Assembly (NCBI GenBank): GCA_948567375.1
Contig: OX419755.1
Location: 83,718,218-83,782,217, forward strand
DNA length: 64,000 nt
Reading direction: 5' to 3'
Source: Lunularia cruciata
Taxonomy: Eukaryota; Streptophyta; Marchantiopsida; Lunulariales; Lunulariaceae
Positions 34,609 through 45,088 of the stretch are shown one piece after another (position 1 is the stretch's first letter; every line of letters begins with the position of its first letter). A program made the translations under genes and the position numbers. The notes beneath the pieces were generated by a model. It was not told where the DNA came from, did no database searches, and saw only the letters and a list, made by a program, of their open reading frames with translations.

Positions 34609-37600
34609 AGCTTGATTAGTTCCAATGGGATTGAAGGCTCGACCTATGCAAGTTTGCTTCACTTGCAAGGTATGATATCTAATCGGGGTTGTAGAATTTT
34701 GGTTGATTTTGGAAGTTCAGAGAATTGCATGTCTATGCAAGTAGCAAAGGAATTGGGTATTCCTATCAAGCCAGTGATTGGAAGTAGTTTGATGATGGCG
34801 GATGGTAGAAAGGGTTCTGCATTCCGCACCTTGCATCCTGTTACCTTCAAGATTGGGAAGGAGTATTTGGAGTGTATGAGGTTTGTAGTGGCACCTCTAC
34901 ACTATGATATCATTCTGGGTCTACCTTGGCTTGAATGTCATAAGGTTCAATTTGATTGGACCCGACACCAAATTCAAGTACAACACCAAGGTAGGAATTT
35001 CCGATTAGGTTGTCTGGCACCTCTGAGTAAGACACCTAAGAATAGTCAGTCCCAAGATGGGAAGTTTGTCAAGAAGGTAGCCATAGAGCAAATCTAGAAG
35101 GGAGATGAGTCCCAAGATGAGAAGTTTGCCAGGAAGGCAACCATGGAGCAAGCTCGGAAGAGAGATGAGTCCCTAGAAGGGAGGTTTGTCAATGAAGCAG
35201 CCATAGAGCAAGCTTTGGAGGAAGATAAGTATGTATTCGCGGTGTGGATCAAGCTGATTGCACAAGAACAATCTGAGGAGGGCCAAGTGCCACATAAAGC
35301 GACGGTTGATCGGATAGTTCAAGAGTTTGCAGATGTGTTTCCGGATGATCTGCCAAAGGGATTACCCTCTGATTGAGGTATGCCCTTCAAGATCAAGTTA
35401 TTGCCAGGGAGTACTCCAGTGAGTAGACCAATCTATCGGCTCTCACCAAAGGAGTTGGAGGAGTTGCGAACAACACTTACAGAGTTGTTGGAGAAGGATT
35501 TCATACGACATAGTACCTCCCCTTGGGGAGCACCGGTACTATTTGTTCCAAAGAAGGATGGAGGACTTTGTTTCTGTATTGATTACCGTGGGCTCAATAA
35601 GCAAACCGTGAAGAATGCATATCCCTTGCCTCGAATCGATGACTTGCTTGATCAATTAAGTAGAGCACGATACTTTTCCAAGCTAGATCTTCGTAGCGGC
35701 TATTGGCAAATTCCTATTGAAGGAGAGGACGTGAAAAAGACTGCCTTTCGTACAAGGTATGGACATTTTGAGTGGAGAGTTCTACCTTTCGGACTCACTA
35801 ATGCTCCAGCAGTCTTCATGGATCAGATGCATCGGGTGTTGGAGGGGCTATTGGATCAGTCTGTGGTAGTGTTCTTAGATGATATCTTAATCTATAGTAA
35901 GACAGAGGCAGAACACATGAATCATGTGCAAGAAGTCCTAAGACGACTACGACAGTGGAAATTTTACTGCAAGAAGTCAAAGTGTGCTTTTTGGCAGAAG
36001 TAGGTTACCTTCTTGGGTCATAAGATCTCATCAGAGGGGATCAAGATGGAAGAAGAGAAGATCAAGGCCATTACTGATTGGCCTACCCCGAAGGATGCTA
36101 CCGAAGTACGAGCGTTCAACGGATTGGCCAATTTTTACCGACGGTTCATCCACTATTATGCTCATGTGGCTGCACCATTGACTGACCTCTTGGGAAAGAA
36201 CTCGAGCTTCCAATGGACCACCAAGCATGAAGAAGCAATCCAGAAGTTAAAGCATATGGTGTCTTCAAGACCCATTCTTCAACCATATGATTCTCAACTA
36301 CCTTGTGTGGTTGATTTTGATGCTTCTAACTTTGCAATTGGAGCTGTGTTGCAACAAGAATTTCCAGATGGACTACATCCTATTGCCTTTGTGTCTCGCC
36401 GACTAAATACAGCTGAAAGAAATTACTCTGCTCGAGATCAGGAACAACTTGCAATGGTATATGCCACCAAGGTATGGAGGCATTACCTCTTGGGGAAACA
36501 AGTAATCATGCGAACTGATCACAAGCCATTGTTGCAGACCTTACACCTAGAGTACATGAAGAGTCGACATCATCGATGGGAAGAGCAACTCCAATTGTTC
36601 GACATCAAACTTGAGTACAAACCAGGTCGATTCCATGTCATCCCTAATGCTCTATCACGACGACCTGATTTGAAGTCTCTTCCTCTCATCGCGGCGGCAA
36701 TTACGACGGTGTCAATTGATCCCAAGGTTCATAACGAGTTTTGGTTAGCCCTACAGCAAGATCCCTTCTTCCAAATGGTACACGGTCGTCTAACAGCACG
36801 CGACAAGAATAAAACACCTTCTCCTTCAAGGAAGGCCTTTTATTCCATGCAGACCAGATCTATGTTCCAACCAAAGGTGATCTTCGACTTGTGCGCCTTC
36901 AAGAAGCCCATGATTTACCAATAGCTGGTCACATGGGAGTGGACAAGACCTTGGGCACTCTCCAACGCCAATGGTGGTGGCCCAACATGACACGAGATGT
37001 TCGAGACTTTGTCCGATCATGTGAGAGTTGCCAACGGAACAAGGCCAGCAACCAGAAGCCGAGTAGACTCCTTCAACCACTCGCCATTCCATCCGCTCGT
37101 TGGGAGCATGTGAGCTTGGATCTCATCACATCCTTGCCAAAGACAAAACAAGGACACACCGCAATTGTGGTGTTTGTGGATAAGCTTAGTAAGCAAATCC
37201 ACTTGGCACCAACCGGTGATACCGTGGATGCTCCAACCTTAGCACAAATCTACTTCGACAATGTCTTCAAGCATCATGGGATGCCACGTGTACTCATCTC
37301 CGACCGTGATCCTCGATTTACCGGGGAAGTTTTGGCAAGCACTCTTCCAGATACTCGGCACCAAGCTTGCTTTGTCCACGGCCTATCATCCTCAAAATGA
37401 TGGACAAACCAAACGCGCCAATCGTACATTGGAGGATATGTTGCGGGCCTTTGTCAATGTCCACCATACCAACTGGGATGAATGTCTTGCAGCTGTAGAA
37501 TTTGCCTACAACAATTCCAAACAGGCAAGCACTGGATTTTCTCCCTTCTTTCTCAATTTTGGCCAAGATCCGCTTGTTCCAGATTCTCTTCTTGCTCCCC

Positions 37601-38195
37601 CTCCCTCTCAGGTTCCTCATACTTCTACATTCTTGACCACTATATCCCAATCTCTCCAACAAGCCAAATCTCACCTCCTTGTTGCTCAGAATTGCCAAAA
37701 ACAATATGTAGACAATCATCGTCGTGATCTCACCTTTGAAGTTGGTGATAAAGTCATGCTATCCTCTAGTAACCTCCCTCTCCCACTTGATACCCAAGTT
37801 CGTAAACTTGCTCCTAATTGGATAGGACCCTTTGATATCACCCACATTATCTCTCCTGTTGCTTATCGTCTTGCCTTACCTTGTCACATGCGTATCCATC
37901 CTGTCTTTCATATTTCCAAGTTGAAACCCTTTGTTCCTAACCCTTCTTCCTTTTCCTCTCGAGTCCAACCTCCCCCTCTTCCTGTCCCTATCAATGATCA
38001 TGAGGAGTACGAAGTTGATCGTATCCTTGCGCGTCGCCATATTCAACGAGGCCGTCACCAACATACGGAGTACAAGGTCCTTTGGAAAGGGTATCCCCTT
38101 CATGATGCTACATGGGAACCTCTTTCTCACCTCCAGAAGGCACAGATGGCCATCAAGGAATTTGAAGCTTTACTGGCGACGAGGACGTCACCAAC

Positions 38196-38211
38196 TAGCG
38201 GCGGGAGAATA
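38196..38211 (+). other. Polypurine tract of G1
   Basis: AGCGGCGGGAGAATA lies directly before the 3' LTR and primes plus-strand DNA synthesis in this class. G2 has AGCGGCGGGGAAATA at the same place. Confidence 0.8.
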
Positions 38212-38616
38212 TGTAACAATATGGAGTTTAGTTACGAAGTAGAGAATAAGACAAAATAGCCTAGAATATTCTAGAAGCATCTAAGAAGCTTCTTAGGAAG
38301 CTTCCCAACTAGTTAACTTGCGCCCTAAGCAGGTAGCTTCTAGAACGAAGCTTCTAGAAGCTTCTAACTAGCTTAGCTTGCACGCCAAGTAGGCGGCTTC
38401 TAGAAGGAAGCTTCTTGAGAAGCTTCCTAGTTAACTTGGCTTGCACTCCAAGAAAGCGGCTCAAGGAAACTTCTTGAGAAGCTTCAAGGGTCTTGTATGC
38501 TACCTATAAATACTAAGGCCGAAGCTCATGCTAGGCATTCGGAGTTTTCCCTCATTCAAGTGTCCCAATGTGAGCTTCCATTCTCCTATTTCTCTCCTCG
38601 GTTTCGGTCTTTTATA
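38212..38616 (+). repeat. 3' LTR of G1
   Basis: 405 bp. The three U3 modules start at 38308, 38367 and 38426, exactly 59 bp apart. A four-unit nGAAn array is at 38346-38365. The TATAAATA box is kept. Confidence 0.96.
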
Positions 38617-38621
38617 GCCAC

Positions 38622-40310
38622 TTCCCAAGTGAGATGAGTTGGTTGTGATGCTTCTTGTGAGGAGGTGCAATTGTTGCATAGTACTAGCTCCTCCTTGTTC
38701 AATGCCCCAAAAGGCTTGTATCTTTTAAACTCTACAGAATTTTGAGGTAGGGTTGAGACAAGAATGCCACAAGAGATGGTGTTTCCAATATTTACAATTA
38801 AGTTAGTGGTGGATAAAGAGCACCACAATAGCATATGCAGAATACAAGGAGACAAAATAGACAATGCATTCTTATTACCTATAATTATTATCACCAGTAA
38901 GTGCACATTGCCAAATTCTGCTTCAAGAAGTAGAACAACTAGTGCAAGCAACAAGGTCATGTTTGCACATAAGACCAAGAATAATTTTCAGTCATTACTC
39001 ATCAAAGTTGTACTTGTTCCAACCTAAAGTTGATTGGGTGATTGTTCAGATGCCACTACTTACATGAAATCACATTGAGAGTGGTCCATTACCTTTCAAA
39101 ATATGGAGACACCACAATACATGGTGATAAGAGATGATATCAAGCACCAGATTCAACATACATATCACATTTTGCTTTTTATTGCAAATTCTTTATTCCA
39201 AGGATTGTGAAATGTTCTTCATGTGCCTACCATATCTAAAAACTTGTTATATATAGGATAGTTGGTAGAACAAGGTATGCAAGTGTGCTCCAACAAAGAT
39301 AGGTGCTTTATTGAAGATGTTTATGGTAACCTTATAGCACAAGGTAGTAGGATTTGTAGATTGTTTAAGCTTGATGCTTCTCTACCTCCTTTGCAATCTT
39401 TCATGTATGGACAAAGTGGTCCAATTGTGCTTGACATATCTTTCACAAGCAAGTTGGGCATATGAACCTCCAAAGATTGAAGAGTCTTCCTTCCTCTAGT
39501 TTGGTCACTAGGTTGCCCAAACTTGTTTTGGTTGATACTTCTACCATATGTGAAGCATGTCAATATGGCAAGCAAGCTAGACAACACTTTAAAAGCCAAG
39601 GTAGATGTACAAGCAAACTCCTTGAATTCATTCTATATGGACTGCTTTTGAACCAAGCTTTAGTGATTGTCATTACTTTGTGTCTTTTATTCATGACTAC
39701 TCTTGCTACATTTGGGTAGTACTATACTTTCTAAAAAGCAAGACTTTTGTTGCATTAGATGGCTTTAGATGACTTAGCATTTTAGACTTTCCAAAGACTA
39801 GTAGAGAAGCAGTTTGGTTTTAGTGTCATTTAATTGAGATCTGATGGAGGAGAAGAGATCCTTTCTCTTGAATTTGATCAATACTTGAGAGATCAAGGTA
39901 TCTTGAGATAGAAGACGTGCACCTATAGTCCATAACATAGCAGATAAAAGAATCATGACATAGTTGAAGCAACATATGCCATGCTTAGCAAGAAGCACAT
40001 GGCCAAGTTTTATTGGGCTGAAGTTTTTTCATGTGCAATGTATTTGATGAATTTTGCACCAACAAAAACAATTCACTCATGTACAACTTTGGAGCCATTT
40101 ATTGGCAATAAGCTTAACTACTCCTTTCTTAAGTTCTTTGGTTGTATTTGTTATGTAGACCTTCTTGATGAGAAGCATAAGAAGTTAGATGCAAAGGCTA
40201 AGAAGTGTGTTTTCCTTGGATATGATCTAGATGCCAAAGGGTGTAGATGTTATAGTCCCACAATACAAAGTTCTATGTTAGCAAGGATGTTATCTTTGAA
40301 GAGTTAGCCT
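38622..40310 (+). pseudogene. Copia1 gag end, protease region and integrase
   Basis: Copia1 resumes after G1. A frame at 39262-39465 and the next at 39462-39719 give the pre-integrase domain: HMNLQRLKSL, then CEACQYGKQARQHF, a His-Cys-Cys finger. The integrase core is broken by many stops. Its C-terminal part is open at 39981-40307, with YLMNFAPTKTIHSCTTLEPF, FGCICYVDL and KKCVFLGYD, all typical of copia integrases. Confidence 0.85.
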
Positions 40311-40329
40311 CTTGGCTTGTGTTAGCTCC

Positions 40330-42263
40330 TAATGTTTGGTTTTTTATACCACCTATTAAGAGCCCAAGGACTACTACTTCCACTATTGGTTCCCTTATAT
40401 CTATTGGGACAATTGGAGAGATTGTTTAGTCTATGCCTCAAATCAAATAGTTCAAGAGGTTATGCCTCTATAATTGTATCCCCTTTTGATGGATTTTTTA
40501 CTAGTGAGGATGATAGACCCATCCTCTATTTCATGCTTGCACCTACACAAAATACTTATATGTAGGATTTCATCATAGTGAATATGCCTCCTACATCAAA
40601 ATTTGTGAAAGGTGAGGTAACCAATCAAGTACCTAGTCCAAGATAGTCTCAATAGATGAAACACCATATTAGGAAAATTCTGCATGAAGGTTTTTTTGTT
40701 ACACATCATGCATATATGACTGTTGTTTTGCAAGAGCACAATCCAGCCACTTTAGGAGAGGCTCTACAACACAAATAATGGCTTACTACCATGCAAGTAG
40801 AACTTGCTGCTCTCTACCACCAATGCACATGAGAGCTGGTGGATCTACCTTCTGATTATAAGGCTGTTGGTTATAGATGGGTCTTCCATATCAAGCATAA
40901 TTTTGATGGTTCTATGAGTAGGTACAAGGCATTCTTTGTGGCAAAAGGTTATTATCATTAGTTTGGTATGGCCTATGATGAGACATTTATTCTTGTTGCC
41001 AAGATGACAACTATTTGTATACTGGTTGTAATTGCAATTCAATCAAGATGGCAATTATACCATATGGACTTCAAGAGAATTTCTCAATAGTGATCTTGAG
41101 GAGGAGGTTTACATGGTGCAACCACCTAGTTTTGAGGACCCAAATTTTCCATCTCAAGTTTACAAGCTGCAAAAATCACTCTTTGGCTTGAAGCAAGCAT
41201 TGAAGGCTTAGTATGCAAATATTACTTCCTTCTTGGTAGCTCATGGGTTTTGCTATTTGTTCTTTTGATCCTACCTTGTATATTTTAAGAGAAGTGGATC
41301 AGGATTTGATAGTCACAATCTCTATAAATAATGCCATTATCATTGGTAGCTATGAGAAGGTAGTGTCTCCTCTTAAGGAGTACTTAAAGCCATGAATCAA
41401 GATGTAAGATCTAGGTGGCCTTAGATATTTCTTATTAGTGCTGGATAGAATATATGGCTTATGTAGCATCAGTATATCACTTACATGCTAAAGAGATTTG
41501 GCCTACTAGATTGTAAGCTTATGACTACACTTTTGGAGCAAACCCATCACTTGGGTATGGATAAGAATGAGTTGCTCCCTAATCCCCATGGATATAGACA
41601 GATGTTTGGTAGTCTCATCTATTTGACTATCAATAGACATGACCTTACATATGTGGTTGGGATTATTAGCCAATTCCTGTGATCACCATGTAAATGTCAC
41701 TTTGAGGCTCTCAAGCACATTTTTTTATATGTGATGTTCACTTTTCAATTTGGCTTTTACTACACATTCACCGGATCATTGGTGCTACATGGTAACATTG
41801 ATGCAGATTGGACAAGGAATATCAATGATAATAGATCTACTTTAGGGTGCACATTTGGACTTGGGAGTGGCATTGTGAGTTGGGCTTCTAAGAAGCAGCC
41901 AATTGTAGCTTTGTCCTCCACTAATACAGAGTATCATGGAGCCATCAATGCAACTTGTGAAGCTAATTGGCTTTGGAGTTTGCTTTTTAATATTGGTGTG
42001 GATTTATTTGCCATTGTATTATACATAGATAACATGAGTAGCATTAAGTTAGTAGTTAGAAATCTTATGTTTCATGCTAAGACCAAGCACATTGAGGTGC
42101 AATATCACTTTGTTAGAAAGACGGTTTTGGTATGGCAGATTGTGCTTAAGATTGTTGGCATAGGTGAGCATGTTGTTGATATTTTCACCAAGGCTTTATC
42201 TAGAGATAAGTTTGAGGCCTTCATACTTTGTGTACAGGATATTGAATTGAGTTTGAAAGGGCA
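40330..42263 (+). pseudogene. Copia1 RT and RNase H
   Basis: RT words are visible from about 40840 (LPSDYKAVGYRWVFHIKHNF; SRYKAFFVAKGY; YDETFILVAKMTTI), with stops between. RNase H is open at 41731-42291 and contains SWASKKQPIVALSSTNTEYH, the alternating His-bearing FHAKTKHIEVQYHFVR block and VDIFTKALSRDKF just before the 3' LTR. This matches the usual copia end. The catalytic YVDD cannot be read with confidence. Confidence 0.88.
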
Positions 42264-42407
42264 TGTTGATACTATCCTAAGCTCATCGTGACTTATTTAG
42301 TGACTTGTTTCTCATTATATATTTGTATTACGGTTTAGGATACACATGTATACCATATATAGATGACATGAGTACACTCTCTTATCTATTCCTTGTAGTT
42401 GTTGACA
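42264..42407 (+). repeat. 3' LTR of Copia1, internally deleted
   Basis: 144 bp against 208 bp in the 5' LTR. The two agree up to CTTATCTATTCCTTGT and again at the end; the missing part lies between two CCTTGT words of the 5' LTR, consistent with deletion between short direct repeats. Confidence 0.85.
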
Positions 42408-42412
42408 TGAAT

Positions 42413-43464
42413 AAACAAACTATGAAGAATGTGTATCCTTGCTTCAAATTGATGACTTGTTTGATCAATTGAGTGGAAATTTATACTTCTTAAAATTGGA
42501 TATTCAAAGCAACTACTAGTAGATTCTAATTGATGGAGAAGATGTGCAAAAGACTACCTTTTGTGCAAGGTATGGATATTTTGAATAGAGTGTTTTACCT
42601 TTTGGGCTCAATGCTCTAGTTTTTTAATCTTTATGGATCAAAAGCATCAAGTGTTAGATGGGCTATTGGATAAATATTGGTAGGGTTCTTGGATATTTTG
42701 ATCTGCAAGAAGATGGAGGCAAAACATAAGAACCACATCCAAGAAGTCTTGAAAAGATTATGGAAATGGAAGTTTTATTGCAAAAGTCCTAGTATGCCTT
42801 TTGGCAAAAGGAAGTTATCTTTTTGGGCCATAAGGTTTCAACAAGGGGACCAAGATGGAAGAGGAGAAAAATCAAATCCATTATCAATTAGCTTAGTCTT
42901 AAAGATACCGTGGAAGTTTAGGGATTCAATAGATTAGTGAGTTTTCATTGATGGTTCATCCATTATTTTGCTAATTGAGTTGCACCATTAATTGACCTAT
43001 TTATGAAGATAATAAGCTTTGAATGAAATACCAAGCAAGAAGATGCATCCAAGAAGCTTAAGATATGGTGTCTTCACAACCCATCCTCCAACCCTATGAT
43101 CTTCAACTACCTTGTATGGTTGATTTTGATACTTCTAACTCTGCAATTGGAGTTATGTTGCAACAAGCATTCCCAAATGGATTGCATCCCATAACATTTG
43201 TTTCTTGATGATTAAATGTAGCAAAAAAGAATTATTTTGCTTGATATTGAATAAAATTGGCAATGGTGTATGCAAAAAAGGTGTGGTAACATTATCTCTT
43301 GGGAAAATAGGGTGATAATGTAGACCAATCACAAATCCTTGTTATGCACTTCACATTTAGAGCACATGAAGAGTCAACATCATCAAAGGGAAGAGGAATT
43401 AATTTTTTTTGATATCAAGCTTGAATACAAACCAAGAAAGGTCAATGTCATTTTCCATACCTTA
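42413..43464 (+). pseudogene. RT and RNase H of element O (middle piece)
   Basis: Element O resumes right after the copia target duplication with NKQTMKNVYP, the continuation of the RT block cut at 31661. The catalytic region near 42680 reads VGFLDILI, so an Asp of FLDD is lost. RNase H near 43120 reads VDFDTSNSAIGVMLQQ. The tail SQHHQREEE and DIKLEYKPRKVNVI is cut at 43464 by G2. Stops are frequent. Confidence 0.88.
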
Positions 43465-43888
43465 TGTAACAATATGGAGTTTAGCGACAAAGTTAGTAGG
43501 GCTTACAAAGTAGAGAATAAGACAAAATAGCCTAGAATATTCTAGAAGCATCTAAGAAGTTTCTTGGGAAGCTTCCCAACTAGTTAACTTGCACCCTAAG
43601 CAAGTAGCTTCTAGAAAGAAGTTTCTAGAAGCTTCTAACTAGCTTAGCTTGCACGCCAAGTAGGCGGCTTCTAGAAGGAAGCTTCTTGAGAAGCTTCCTA
43701 GTTAACTTGGCTTGCACTCCAAGAAAGCGGCTCAAGGAAGCTTCTTGAGAAGCTTCAAGGGTCTTGTATGCTACCTATAAATACCAAAGCCGAAGCTCAT
43801 GCTAGGCATTTGGAGTTTTCCCCTCATTCAAGTGTCCCAATGTGAGTTTCCATTCTCCTATTTCTCTCCTTGGTTTCAGTCTTTTACA
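43465..43888 (+). repeat. 5' LTR of G2
   Basis: 424 bp, TGTAACAATATGG to TTTTACA, TATAAATA at 43776-43783. The primer site that follows, 43890-43901, is TGGTATCAAAGC, one change from the tRNA-Met complement. Confidence 0.96.
43534..43783 (+). promoter_or_regulatory. G2 LTR promoter: heat-shock-element array and TATA box
   Basis: Three contiguous nGAAn units at 43534-43548 and four at 43617-43636 (AGAAG-TTTCT-AGAAG-CTTCT), followed by the TATA box. The 3' LTR repeats them at 48775-48789 and 48858-48877 with an A change that keeps all four units. The function is inferred. Confidence 0.6.
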
Positions 43889-44159
43889 TTGGTATCAAAG
43901 CAGGAATGGGATGGATGGAATTTATGGACCACCAAATCCATTTCCACCAAACCATTGGGACTTTCATGTCCAGATATTACCAAAGCATTGTTTCACACAA
44001 TTCATCACCTTGCGCTTTAGGTAGGATTTTCTACATATGATCACCGTGTTAGAGGAACCCTTGATACTTCCAGTTGTAACTTATGGAGAATGGTAGACGT
44101 GTTGTATCTATGTGCTAATCAACTAGATAAATTGAGGGTAGTGGAAAAGAGTAGTAGCA

Positions 44160-45064
44160 ATGGCGAAAATACCGGATGTTATCTTTGCAATGCAACAACA
44201 AATCGAGCATCTTACTTGATTGTTGGATGAATAAGACTAGCAACGACAAGAACAGATAGACAGAGAGCCAATTCGAGATGGAGAAGATCACATTCGATTT
44301 CCAAAACCTAAGGTGTTTGAAGGTAAGAATCTTCCAAGCATGGTGGAGAATTTTGTGTTTGACTGCGGACGTTACTTTGAAGCCACCAATCTTCAAGACG
44401 AGCGGAAACAAATTCTTTTGGCTTCTAGCCAATTGGATGGCGTGGCAAAACTTTGGTGGCAATTCCAAGTAGAAAGAGCTGAATGACAAATTGTTACACC
44501 AATTTTGACATGGGCAGAATTCAAAAATGCAATACTTGGTCAATTTTAAACTATAAATGTCACCCAAGCCGCATGAGATAAATTGGCGGGGTTGAGACAG
44601 ATTGACTCAGTGAGAAGCTATATCACACAATTTCAAAATATCATCATGCAAATTCCAGATATCCAAGAAGGTGAAGTTCTGGATTGATTTGTGTGAGGAT
44701 TGAAGTCACAAACTAAATTGGAGGTGACCATGCAAGAGCCACAAAATGTAGAAGAACCCATGCAATTGGCTGAGCATTTTGATTCCTTGGTTACGACAAC
44801 TTGGACTCGACCTCAACCTACACAAAGCCTACTAATACACTACGCACGAGTGGAAGAACCAATACTAATGGAGATTGATGCTATCCAACAAAGACCACTT
44901 GGCACAGTAGATAGAGAAAGATTATAACAAAATGGAGGTTGCTTTTATTGTCGCCAAGTTGGACATTGCATTGCTGAATGTCCACTTAGGAATGGATGGC
45001 CTCGACAAGTTGCCCAGATGGAGTTTGTGGAACAGAATGATCAGGGAAATGAAGAATCCCAATA
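44160..45064 (+). pseudogene. G2 gag
   Basis: Collinear with G1 gag from ATG at 44160, with about nine in-frame stops, mostly at codons that are CGA, CAA or CAG in the relative. The CCHC knuckle CFYCRQVGHCIAEC (near 44940-44982) is intact. The frame meets the heptamer GGGAAAT in the same register as in G1. Confidence 0.9.
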
Positions 45065-45088
45065 GGAGATTTCGAGCCGCCTATTGGG
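45044..45088 (+). promoter_or_regulatory. Putative -1 frameshift signal, gag/pol of G2
   Basis: Heptamer GGGAAAT at 45044-45050, 7-nt spacer, then CCCAATAGG (45058-45066) pairing perfectly with CCTATTGGG (45080-45088). The G-C pair of G1 at the fifth position is an A-T pair here, changed on both sides. Confidence 0.72.

Larger units (their letters stand above)
34561..38259 (+). pseudogene. G1 pol: protease, RT, RNase H, integrase, chromodomain
   Basis: The frame is continuous except for TAG at 35095, TGA at 35374 and TAG at 36001, a 1-bp deletion near 36810 and a 1-bp insertion near 37322, which restore the frame. Protease (about 34680-34930) has Asp-Phe-Gly where G2 has Asp-Ser-Gly, so it is probably inactive. 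RT carries the catalytic FLDD at 35872-35883. RNase H starts near 36300 (VVDFDASNFAIG). Integrase has the His-His-Cys-Cys finger near 36905-37045 (ending CESCQRNK), a DDE core (SLDLITSLP; ISDRDPRFT; RTLEDML) and a GPF/Y-like end. A chromodomain follows at 38002-38150 (EEYEVDRILARR; WKGYPLHDATWEP), which in chromoviruses steers insertion to silent chromatin. The frame ends 48 bp inside the 3' LTR. Confidence 0.95.
33011..38616 (+). mobile_element. Gypsy element G1, best-preserved copy, chromodomain type
   Basis: A full-length 5606-bp element inserted in Copia1 gag. The LTRs, 33011-33414 and 38212-38616, differ by about nine substitutions and one 1-bp gap by my count. The target duplication GCCAC is exact at 33006-33010 and 38617-38621. 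The primer site, gag with zinc knuckle, a -1 frameshift signal, pol (protease, RT, RNase H, integrase, chromodomain) and polypurine tract are all in place. Only a few stops, mostly CGA-to-TGA or CAG-to-TAG, and two compensating 1-bp indels interrupt it, so it is the youngest full element here. The first TG has mutated to TA and the last CA to TA. Confidence 0.97.
31662..42407 (+). mobile_element. Ty1/copia element (Copia1), split by G1
   Basis: The 5' LTR (31662-31869) starts TGTTGATACTATCC and ends CCTTGTACTTTTTTATA. The 3' LTR (42264-42407) starts the same and ends CCTTGTAGTTGTTGACA. Flanks TTAAT (31657-31661) and TGAAT (42408-42412) form a 5-bp duplication with one mismatch, inside the RT of element O. 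The primer site starting 31870 reads TGGTATCAAAAT. Subtracting G1 and its target duplication gives about 5.1 kb, normal for copia. The gene order gag, integrase, RT, RNase H is the copia order. Confidence 0.93.

Noticed and set aside
37318..37719. Minus-strand frame of 133 codons opposite G1 integrase
   Set aside because: A shadow of integrase codons, not conserved as an open frame in G2.
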